DNA of 64,000 nucleotides from DASYLJ01 sp964432595 (GTDB lineage: Bacteria > Desulfobacterota > Binatia > DP-6). The position numbers and the translations under genes are program-made. Below the pieces are notes generated by a model that made no database searches, was not told the origin of the DNA, and worked only from the letters and a program-made list of their open reading frames with translations. Location: NCBI GenBank assembly GCA_964432595.1, contig CAYSOF010000019.1, forward strand, positions 62,001 to 126,000, in the 5' to 3' direction. How positions within the stretch are numbered: position 1 is the stretch's first letter; each line of letters opens with the position of its first letter. This document shows, in pieces, positions 57,326-64,000 of this stretch.

Positions 57326-58459
57326 TCATCGTGAGTGCGGTTCGGCTGATCTCGTTTTCGCCCCGGCATTCACTGCCACCGTCTCGATTTGAGGATGCAG
57401 CGCTGCGAACGCCGGTGATGTGAGCCACGACTCCAACGTCGCCCGTACCACTGCGCGTCGGGCAACGTCGGCATCGGCGTCGAAGCGCCGCGGCTCCGGA
57501 TCGCTCGTCACGAGGTAGTCGCCCCATAGCTGGTGGCGATCGGGGAGCAGCCGCAACAGCTTGTTCTTCTCCTCTGCGGAGACGCCGGGATCCAGCAAGT
57601 GGCGCTCGACGAGACCTCGCTGCTCCGCATCGCTCAAATCGGCACGCGCGAAGTAGTCGGCTCGAAGCGACCAGTTTTGCGCCAGCAGCGCTCGGTCAGC
57701 GCTCAGCTCTCGCATGACGTCGAGCGGTCGCTGCTGGCTGAGCCGATCCAGCGCGATGGCTGCGGCACGAATCGTGTCGGGCGCGCCGTCGCCAGCGAGA
57801 ATCGGCGCGAGGTCGGCGATCAGGCGGGCGTCGCCGTAGTGGACGACCAGGTCGAACGCTTCGAGGAACCCGCCGCTCGGATCGTGCCGCCATTCCGACC
57901 GCAGCATCTCGCGCAACTTCGCGACGACGAGCGGCTGGGCGCTCGGATCGAGCCACGCCAGGTTGCGAAGCGCGACCGCCCATTCGTCGGCTGAGTCGCG
58001 GCGGCGCAAGACGTCGTGCGACGCGGCGATCGCTGCCGCAGAGCCCGCGTCGTCGCGTTGCCGACCGAGCTCGTCGAGCACGAGGACACGCAACGTCGGC
58101 GCGGAGACGAGCCGGCTCCCGGGCCCGATCTCGAGCGTGCCGTCGGCGATCGGAGCGTCGCTACCGGAGCGCATGAAGTCGAGCAACGCCTGCGGCTTCT
58201 CGGGATGCCCGGCAGCCGCTCGGAGGCGACGGCGCGCGCGCGCCGTCACGACCCGCGGATCGGCGTCCGGAGTCGAACCTTCGAGCTCGCGCCTGACCTC
58301 GTCGAAGTTGCGAGCGGGCGACGCGATCGGTCTCGGCGGTGGGACCACTCGCACATGCCTGCGCGGATCGGCTGGGCCCGCGTCATACCGGACGAGCCAG
58401 AGCGCACCACCGAGCACGGTCGCGAGCACCACGATCGGAGTGACCAAGCGTCGGCGCAC
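57326..58459 (-). CDS. Membrane-anchored HEAT/helical-repeat protein
   Basis: The protein has 377 residues from a GTG at 58459. A single N-terminal anchor LVTPIVVLATVLGGALWLV is followed by a periplasmic all-helical region with HEAT-like periodicity: EEVRRELEG-like segments, DEWAVALRNLAWLDPSAQPL, VVAKLREMLRSEWRHD, APDTIRAAAIALDRLSQQRP. No enzyme motif. Starts five bases after the protease stop, so it is co-transcribed. It may be a chaperone or inhibitor of the protease; that is inference. Confidence 0.7.
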   Translation of the reverse strand: MRRRLVTPIVVLATVLGGALWLVRYDAGPADPRRHVRVVPPPRPIASPARNFDEVRRELEGSTPDADPRVVTARARRRLRAAAGHPEKPQALLDFMRSGSDAPIADGTLEIGPGSRLVSAPTLRVLVLDELGRQRDDAGSAAAIAASHDVLRRRDSADEWAVALRNLAWLDPSAQPLVVAKLREMLRSEWRHDPSGGFLEAFDLVVHYGDARLIADLAPILAGDGAPDTIRAAAIALDRLSQQRPLDVMRELSADRALLAQNWSLRADYFARADLSDAEQRGLVERHLLDPGVSAEEKNKLLRLLPDRHQLWGDYLVTSDPEPRRFDADADVARRAVVRATLESWLTSPAFAALHPQIETVAVNAGAKTRSAEPHSR

Positions 58460-58463
58460 GCGG

Positions 58464-60122
58464 TCACTCGAGCTGCGATTGGATCAGGCGCTTGTCGAGC
58501 TTCCGCACCCACACCGGCTCCGCGCCGACATGGACCGCTACGACCCGTCCCTCGCCCGCATCGTTCACCAGAACCGGGCCTCCGCTCATCCCGCCTTCCA
58601 CGAGTCCCGTGGCGTTCCCGAACAGCCCGGGCTGCTTGAACGCTGCGAATGCCTGCGTCGGGATCGAGCGGAGCAACCGCTCGGAGCCGTGCGAGATGCC
58701 GTAGCCGAGGAGCTCCTTGTAGGTCTTGTTGCGGAGGTAGCGCGCCGCGCTCGACCAACCGGCGTACGCCCCACCTGCCGGCTGGTCGACGAAGCGGATC
58801 ACGGCAAAATCGCGGCTGGCCGTCCCCCGCCCCTGAAAGCCAGGACTCGTTTCGCGCCGAGACCGTTCCTGGAAGCGCGCGAGGACCGTGGCGGTCGAGC
58901 CCGTGACCTCGCGCAGTGCGGTGCGCTCCAAGTAGGACTGCTGGAACGTCAGATCGGTCAACCAGCCGTCGCGCGGGTTCCAGAGCACATGGGCGGCCGT
59001 CACGACGCCGTGCTCGGTGATCACCGTTCCCGATCCGACTTTGCACCCACCGAGCGCATCGTAGCCGACGATCCGGCCGATCACGTTGTACGGGAAGCCG
59101 CGCGTTCCGACGTCGCTCATGCTCGCCAGGCAGCGCTCGCCGTTGCACACCGTGTGGATGGGTGTCGTCTGCCCCGGGCAGCGCAACGTCTGGGAGCCGG
59201 GACCGCCGGGCAGCGTGGTCGTCGTGGTGGAATCACTCTCGCAGCATCCGAGGGCGCAGGGCTCGGTGCCGAGCGGGCAACACGAACCGTTCGGATTACA
59301 GGCGCGCTCTCGCAGGTTGGCCTCGAGCCCGCCGTAGCCGCACGCACCGGCCCAGTTGATACCGACGCAGCATCCGCCGTCACCGCACCCGAACCATGCC
59401 GGGGAATCGCACGCGGCTCCCTCCGCGCGGCTCGCGCATCCACGCAGGCAGCAGCGGTCGCCGCACGGTTCGGAGTCAGCGTCGCAGGGCGGCGCCGAGC
59501 CGATTTCTGCCGCCAGATCGATGGTGCCGATGGAGTAGATGATGTTCTTGCCGTCCGAGTCGCCCCATGCGCTCCGGAAGGAAAACCCGATCAATATGTG
59601 ATGGCGCGGGGCATCGACGTTGGCTGACCACGCCTCGATCGGGACTACCCGCTGCCCCTCGGACTTCTCGGAGATCGGCTCCCCCGACTCGTCGAGCAAT
59701 TCGATCATCCAACTCGGGGGTTGGTCCGGTGATGCCGAAAGGACGAACAGCTTGACGCCGGTCGTATTACCAGCAGCCGATCGGTACTCCGCGGTCCCGG
59801 TGCCGACGTTCACCCGAACGCGGCCCACGTTCTCGGGCAGCGCGACGATACAGCGGACGTAACCGGTGCCCACCGCCTCGTTGAGGGTCGTCACCACGAA
59901 GCTCTCGTCGGAGGGTGCGAGCCCGATAGCGAAACCGGCGCCTGACATCCCGATGATGGCGCAATCCTGCGCCGTTACGCGGTAGCCCCAGTCCGGCGAT
60001 GCGACGACGTTCCTCGCGGTCATCCACCCGAGGCCTGCGATCGCCGCGACGAGCGCAACCCGCAAGGAACGGCGCGAATGGGAGTGACGATTCGCACAGG
60101 AATTGCCGCGTCCGTTTTCCAT
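58464..60122 (-). CDS. Exported trypsin-like serine protease with Cys-rich middle
   Basis: The protein has 552 residues from the ATG at 60122. Signal or anchor SLRVALVAAIAGLGWMTARN. An N-terminal beta domain (about 45-195) is unassigned. Residues about 200-310 are a Cys-rich block (CDADSEPCGDRCCLRGCASR, CGDGGCCVGINWAGACGYGG, NPNGSCCPLGTEPCALGCCE) followed by a Thr/Pro linker DSTTTTTLPGG. The protease domain supplies His (VVTAAHVLWNP), Asp (ASRDFAVIRF) and Ser (VEGGMSGGPVLV), an S1 triad. Probably cell-surface. First gene of a bicistron with the HEAT protein. Confidence 0.85.
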   Translation of the reverse strand: MENGRGNSCANRHSHSRRSLRVALVAAIAGLGWMTARNVVASPDWGYRVTAQDCAIIGMSGAGFAIGLAPSDESFVVTTLNEAVGTGYVRCIVALPENVGRVRVNVGTGTAEYRSAAGNTTGVKLFVLSASPDQPPSWMIELLDESGEPISEKSEGQRVVPIEAWSANVDAPRHHILIGFSFRSAWGDSDGKNIIYSIGTIDLAAEIGSAPPCDADSEPCGDRCCLRGCASRAEGAACDSPAWFGCGDGGCCVGINWAGACGYGGLEANLRERACNPNGSCCPLGTEPCALGCCESDSTTTTTLPGGPGSQTLRCPGQTTPIHTVCNGERCLASMSDVGTRGFPYNVIGRIVGYDALGGCKVGSGTVITEHGVVTAAHVLWNPRDGWLTDLTFQQSYLERTALREVTGSTATVLARFQERSRRETSPGFQGRGTASRDFAVIRFVDQPAGGAYAGWSSAARYLRNKTYKELLGYGISHGSERLLRSIPTQAFAAFKQPGLFGNATGLVEGGMSGGPVLVNDAGEGRVVAVHVGAEPVWVRKLDKRLIQSQLE

Positions 60123-60456
60123 ACGCGGGCGGAAGATCGCACACGCCGCGGCGCGCTCGCAAACGGCGCGCACCGACGCGCACCGCACTGTCGCACGTCA
60201 GCCGGCCGCTCTCATCGCCGACCTGCGAAACTTCATCAGGCTACTACGATCACTTCCCCCAGCGGCTCAGCGTCTGCATGTCACTTTCAGGGGCCGTTTC
60301 ACGGTGACGCAGGCTGTTTCAGCAGGTCACCAAACCCTTGTGCGGCAGCGGTTTGCGCGTCATTCTCCTTGCGCGGCGTGTTTCAATGTGGTGCTCTCTA
60401 TTGCGGTCGTCGCGCTGCCTATGTGCTGCCTGGCATCGACGCCGCGGAGGGATCAC
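60123..60456. other. Intergenic spacer before the integrase, no gene seen
   Basis: Divergent 334-bp region between the protease and integrase genes, with lower GC than its neighbours. No tRNA fold, no clear promoter consensus and no repeat longer than about 10 bases was found by eye. It could hold the attachment site and its core, but I cannot identify the other end. Confidence 0.4.
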
Positions 60457-61665
60457 GTGCAAGAGAGCCGAAGGCTGACGGACACGGCCGTCCGTTCGTT
60501 GAAGACGCCGCTGCGGGGGCAGACGACTTCCTGGGACCCCACTCTACCGGGTTTCGGCATTCGCGTTTCCGCCGGTGGCAGCAAGGCGTGGGTCGTCATG
60601 TATCGGCACGGCGGCCGGGTCCGTCGGCTTACTCTGGGCCGCTATCCGCAGCTAGCCCTTGCCGACGCCCGGGACGCCGCTCGAGAGGCGTTCCGCGCGA
60701 TCGCTCGCGGTGAAGACCCCGGACTGGCGAAGAGCTCACGGAACACGGCGCCGACTTTCGGCAAGTTGACGGAGGAGTACATCGAGCGCCATGCACGGCC
60801 GAAAAAGCGAAGCTGGCGCAAGGACGTATTCATGCTGCGGCGGTACATCCCGGCGGAGTGGACCCACCGGCTCGCCGCCGAGATCACACGACGCGACGTC
60901 CGGAACCTCGTGGAAGGCTTGGCTGATCGTATCCCCGTCCAGGCAAATCGCGTCCTCGCGCTCCTGAGGAAGATCTTCAACTTCGGCGTCGAACGCGAGA
61001 TCGTTCCGACCAGCCCATGCGTCGCCATTGCGCGTCCGACCCGCGAGCATCCGCGCGAACGAGTACTCACCGCCGGGGAGATCCGCAGCCTGTTCGGGGC
61101 CCTGGTCGCTGAGGAACCGGACTCGGCTGCTTTAGTGAAGCTGTACCTCCTCACCGCACAGCGCGGCGGTGAGCTCCGGACGATGGAATGGGCACACCTC
61201 GATCTCGAAGACGGCTGGTGGACGATTCCCGCAGAACGCACCAAGAACGGCCTCGCACACCGAGTCCCACTGAGCCCATGGGCCTCTGACATCCTGTCAG
61301 GGCTACATCGGAGCCGTTCCGACGAGCGCTGGGTGTTTCCGGTCGGACGATGGCATCCTCGGTCTCTCGGCGGTCCACGGACGACCGTCCAGCAACTAAC
61401 CCGCCGGGTGAAGGCACGGAGCGGCGTCGAGTTTCAGCCGCACGACCTTCGACGGACCGCGGCATCCCATATGACCTCGATGGGCATCTCGAGGCTCACT
61501 GTCCAGAAACTACTGAACCACGTCGAGCGCGGGGTGACATCCGTCTACGATCGCCACAGTTACGACGCCGAGAAGCGCGCCGCTGTCACGGCATGGGCGG
61601 ATCGGTTGAGCGCGGTCGTCGCGAACACCCTCGACGCTATCGAGTCACGCGCGGCGCTCGGGTAG
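60457..61665 (+). CDS. P4-type tyrosine recombinase/integrase
   Basis: The protein has 402 residues from a GTG at 60457 with GGAGG six bases upstream; the frame is open further upstream but reads as non-coding. DUF4102-like arm-binding N-terminus (RLTDTAVRSLKTPLRGQTTS, PTLPGFGIRVSAGGSKAWVV, LTLGRYPQLALADARDAARE), core-binding SAM-like domain (about 100-185), then the catalytic domain: Arg (LLTAQRGGELRTMEW), Lys-containing beta hairpin (IPAERTKNGLAHRVPLSPWA), His-x-x-Arg (QPHDLRRTAASHMTSMG), His (LNHVERGVTSVY) and nucleophilic Tyr in DRHSYDAEK. All catalytic residues are present. Such integrases target tRNA genes and mark genomic islands; the DNA after it is degraded and gene-poor. Confidence 0.92.
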   Translation: MQESRRLTDTAVRSLKTPLRGQTTSWDPTLPGFGIRVSAGGSKAWVVMYRHGGRVRRLTLGRYPQLALADARDAAREAFRAIARGEDPGLAKSSRNTAPTFGKLTEEYIERHARPKKRSWRKDVFMLRRYIPAEWTHRLAAEITRRDVRNLVEGLADRIPVQANRVLALLRKIFNFGVEREIVPTSPCVAIARPTREHPRERVLTAGEIRSLFGALVAEEPDSAALVKLYLLTAQRGGELRTMEWAHLDLEDGWWTIPAERTKNGLAHRVPLSPWASDILSGLHRSRSDERWVFPVGRWHPRSLGGPRTTVQQLTRRVKARSGVEFQPHDLRRTAASHMTSMGISRLTVQKLLNHVERGVTSVYDRHSYDAEKRAAVTAWADRLSAVVANTLDAIESRAALG

Positions 61666-62020
61666 TCACTCACGACGCCGCGGACGCAGCGAAGAATGGG
61701 CGCGGCCAGGCGGTGGCAACAGGGCACGGTGGCGATGACGGTAAGCGTCGTTGACGCTCGCCGATCACAGGTTGAGCTTCCTTCGACCCCGGCCGAACCT
61801 GAACTGAGCTCCACGTCAACAATCGTGAAGCTCGGTAATCGCCTTACCCACTTCGAAGAAACTGCCGCCTCGACGCCAGGAGGGCAGAGCGTCCCGCCCG
61901 CGTGCGAGCTCAGGATCATCCCCCGCGACGGCGATCTCTTCGCAGGCGTCACATCGAGGCCAAGGGCCATCAGGATCGCCGGATGCCGGTAGTGGGTCAG
62001 TTTGACGGTGCCGCGCGCGA
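61666..62020. other. Gene-poor stretch after the integrase
   Basis: In 355 bases, no open frame with credible composition. Overlapping small frames on both strands differ in codon use from real genes here. An inverted GGTGTC-like pattern was not found. Possibly degenerate island DNA. Confidence 0.35.
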
Positions 62021-62191
62021 CTAGGGCATTCGCTCCCAGAAGAAGCCATGGAACTTCATCGACCATATCGCGAAGCCAATGAGGTGAATCGTAACGATCT
62101 CAAGGATTCGACGCTGCTGCCTGCGCACGGCGGCTAGCTCATGCGTCAGCAAGTCGAGATGATTCGCGAGACGTTGCGCGTCGCCTTCCAT
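62021..62191 (-). CDS. Small membrane protein
   Basis: The protein has 56 residues. The ATG at 62191 is preceded by AGGAGG six bases upstream, the best ribosome site in this part. An amphipathic helix LANHLDLLTHELAAVRRQQR leads into a membrane helix RILEIVTIHLIGFAIWSMKF and ends HGFFWERMP. Shape and size resemble small phage or island proteins such as holin-like or spanin-like peptides, but no family is recognised. Confidence 0.6.
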   Translation of the reverse strand: MEGDAQRLANHLDLLTHELAAVRRQQRRILEIVTIHLIGFAIWSMKFHGFFWERMP

Positions 62192-62409
62192 GGAAGACCT
62201 CCTAGTCGCGGGCAGCGGAGCTGCGATACTCAGGCCACGCTGGGCGCGCAAACAGGACGGGCCGGCGCACGACGTCGTAGCGACGCGACCGGCGTCTACC
62301 GACCACTCCCCGCGTTCGTTGCCGGCGATGCTGGTGTCGGTCGATTCGAGCCCGTCGCGGAGGCGCGGCTCCCATCGCGCCAGACATTGAACGTCCGAGG
62401 GGACCGGCG

Positions 62410-62975
62410 TGCGGTCTGCTCGCAGCCTTTCTCTTCGGTCTGAGCGCACCTCTCGGAAAGCTTCTCGTCTCCCACGCAGGTCCCGTAGCGTTGACGAGCG
62501 TGTCTATCTCAGCGCCGGCCTCGCGCTGTCCCTGCTTCCGAGTCGCCGTACCGAGGCACCGCTTCGTCGGAACGACGTCCCTATCCTTGCTGTTCTAGCC
62601 GTTCTTGGAGGTATCGTCGGCCCGACGTTGATGCTCTCTGGCCTTGCGGCACTTCCCGGCGTGACTGGCGCGTTGCTCATGAATCTCGAGGCGCCCCGCT
62701 GACGATGTATCTCGCGGTTACCGTTTTTCGATGAGCACCTCGGCCGCCGAGAACTCCTCGCCGCGAGCCTCGTCCTTGTTGGTGGACGCTCCTGGGTATC
62801 GCACCCGCATCGGGCGTCTCGGAAGGAAGCATCTGGGGTATCGTCGCGCTAGCAGGCGCGAGCCTCGCGTGGGGCATCGACGACAACCTGACGCAGCCCC
62901 GGGTTCTTCGTTCAGTCGATGGCGTGTGTGTTGCTCCTAGTGGGCGCGATCGTTGGTCTCGTGTCCCACTTCTGA
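62410..62975 (+). pseudogene. Frameshifted EamA/DMT-family transporter
   Basis: EamA-type sequence can be followed across frames. First CGLLAAFLFGLSAPLGKLLV, then a new frame YLSAGLALSLLPSRRTEAPL and GGIVGPTLMLSGLAALPGVT up to LLMNLEAP, then PLTMYLAVTVF, then FDEHLGRRELLAASLVLVGG after a run of five T, then LLGIAPASGVSEGSIWGIVA with LAGASLAWGIDDNLTQ and finally GFFVQSMACVLLLVGAIVGL with VSHF before TGA at 62973-62975. The WxIDxNLT and GALLMNLEA signatures confirm the family. At least four indels and a loss in the C-terminal half make it non-functional, or the assembly is error-prone here. Confidence 0.7.
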
Positions 62976-63175
62976 GCGCCGGAGCGACGGCCCTGGAGAA
63001 GACGCTAAAATCGACGACCGTCGTGACGTGGAGCAGGGCTCGTTGAAACCGCATAGCCGACGCTCGGCTGGCACACGTGTGCCGCGCTCGCGTGCCGCGT
63101 GAGCCCACACAGGTAGCGAGCTCAGGGAATACGGGACCTTTTTGCGGGGCGCGCACCTTGCAATCACGAGCCAGC

Positions 63176-63403
63176 ATGAAGACGATCGCCGCCCTCGCCC
63201 TGCTCGCCGTAGTCGCTCCCGCCGTCCACGCGCAGTCCCGGACCGGACAGCCTGGAAGCCTTGGCGTCTACCGCCAGAACCGAAAGCCCACGGTTGCCTC
63301 CGTCGCGCAGCTCGACCGCGCGAAGAAGCTCGCCGAGCAGGCGCGCGCCCGCACCGGGTCCGGCAGCCGCCGCAGCGCTTGGGCGTACGGCAGCGGGCGG
63401 TAA
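63176..63403 (+). CDS. Small secreted protein
   Basis: The protein has 75 residues. A perfect signal peptide MKTIAALALLAVVAPAVHAQ, then a basic mature part with SLGVYRQNRKPTVASVAQLD and KKLAEQARARTGSGSRRSAW. No family. The cationic tail could bind nucleic acid or envelope polymers. No ribosome site is obvious. Confidence 0.55.
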   Translation: MKTIAALALLAVVAPAVHAQSRTGQPGSLGVYRQNRKPTVASVAQLDRAKKLAEQARARTGSGSRRSAWAYGSGR

Positions 63404-63610
63404 GAGCGCGACGCCCTGACGATACGCTGATCGACGCCTTCGACGCGGCACAGCCGTCAGAAGCCGGGCCGGGAAGGCGACGATCACGGCGTAGAGATAC
63501 AGCCGCAGTGCGGGCGCCGTTCGGCAACGTGGGTGCAACCAGCCCACACTGGGTAGTGTCCTAATTTGACGCCGGCCCCGGGCGACCCCCGTGTGGTAAA
63601 GCGTCTCCGC

Positions 63611-63820
63611 ATGTCGGAGGAACGATGGCGCTACGACACCAAGCTCGTAGGCCCGCCCGGACCACATGAGCTGCTCGCGATGGTGCCGCGCCTCCGCGCG
63701 GTGCTCGCGGCTGTCGAGTGGTCCGCCGATGGAGCACGCTGCCCGATCTGCCACGGACGCGAGCGGCACGAGGCGAGCTGTGAGGAGGCTGCGCTCCTCG
63801 ACGAGCTGGGCGCGGGCTAG
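63611..63820 (+). CDS. Small protein with C-terminal zinc-ribbon-like CxxC...HxxxxC
   Basis: The protein has 69 residues, MSEERWRYDTKLVGPPGPHE. A helical middle (LLAMVPRLRAVLAAVEW) is followed by CPICHGRERHEASCEEAALL, a C-x2-C-x5-H-x3-C pattern that suits a small zinc site, as in many phage or island proteins. Start chosen by the ATG nearest the conserved-looking region; an upstream ATG at 63566 is possible. Confidence 0.5.
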   Translation: MSEERWRYDTKLVGPPGPHELLAMVPRLRAVLAAVEWSADGARCPICHGRERHEASCEEAALLDELGAG

Positions 63821-63875
63821 CGCCCAGCTCGCCCTCTAGGGGGTGTCGGCAGGGCACACAGAGACCGCAGAGCCA

Positions 63876-64000
63876 ATGCCCTCGCTCGCGACAGCCGAGC
63901 GTAAAGCGGCGGCAGCTGGCGCAGCGGAGCGCGAAGAGATCGGTCCAGAACGTCACTCGCCCGTCGCCTGGCTCGCGGCGCGCGATCGACAGATGGCTCC
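63876..64000 (+). CDS. Possible N-terminus of a gene running off the right end
   Basis: From the ATG at 63876 the frame is open to the window end for 41 codons (MPSLATAERKAAAAGAAERE...). Alternating helical and charged residues, no ribosome site. Too short to identify. Confidence 0.3.
   Translation, partial: MPSLATAERKAAAAGAAEREEIGPERHSPVAWLAARDRQMA

Noticed and set aside
61560..62066. 168-codon minus frame overlapping the integrase 3' end
   Set aside because: No ribosome site, composition unlike other genes, overlaps the catalytic Tyr region of the integrase.

Overview
The window is high-GC DNA (my estimate about 70 percent, not computed) with densely packed genes on both strands and many 4-base ATGA/GTGA start-stop overlaps. 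The gene content (F420-type LLM oxidoreductases, DUF35/thiolase pairs, CaiB/racemase-like protein, acyl-CoA ligase, CYP125/142-like P450, DUF1329, DUF4215-type Cys-rich secreted protein) resembles uncultured soil or groundwater Deltaproteobacteria or Binatota. That placement is inference; no rRNA, tRNA or other phylogenetic marker was seen.

Layout. 1-8.8 kb: a partial M20 peptidase, a DUF3108 protein, and a sensory block (histidine kinase with an N-terminal receiver-like domain, two convergent LuxR-type regulators with degenerate receivers, and two paralogous soluble GAF chemoreceptors). CTAG-rich inverted repeats recur in its spacers. 8.8-15.2 kb: cyclase-family hydrolase, LLM oxidoreductase, atypical SDR, TPR protein, a 545-residue tandem haem-oxygenase-like protein and three small exported proteins. 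15.2-19.3 kb: a five-gene operon (two OB-fold DUF35 proteins, two thiolase-fold proteins lacking the nucleophilic Cys, one enoyl-CoA hydratase) that looks like an acyl-CoA side-chain (retro-aldol) module. 19.3-33.6 kb: a 39-bp perfect inverted repeat, LemA/DUF2207, an anion transporter, a CaiB/racemase-amidohydrolase-GNAT run, thioesterase/LLM/SDR on the other strand, a propeller lipoprotein, a divergent nucleotidyl cyclase and an ankyrin protein. 33.6-41.4 kb: esterase, Hsp20 pair, an SDR/APH-SCP2/CrtC-like/SnoaL/LLM operon, a ferritin-like protein and an autoregulated TetR. 41.4-54 kb: DUF349 protein, class II aldolase, P450, Cys-rich secreted protein, alcohol dehydrogenase, acyl-CoA ligase with TetR, an internally deleted UdgX and DUF1329. 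54-60 kb: a third Hsp20 and large exported proteins. 60-64 kb: a P4-type integrase followed by sparse, decayed DNA including a frameshifted EamA transporter, a likely mobile-element scar.

The main new signal is regulatory. Four separate catabolic units (15.2, 28.3, 45.4 and 48.7 kb) carry the same palindrome CAAAC-N4-GTTTG inside the promoter, and in each the start codon lies only 7-9 bases or fewer beyond the -10 box. The same TTGAC-N18-TAnnnn-N6-9-ATG layout recurs at other genes, which suggests widespread leaderless transcription with an 18-bp spacer. The palindrome fits the PsrA/FadR type of TetR operator used for acyl-CoA catabolism, and the TetR gene at 50.5 kb is the natural candidate regulator. 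All functional calls are from reading sequence by eye; no database search or structure prediction was run.
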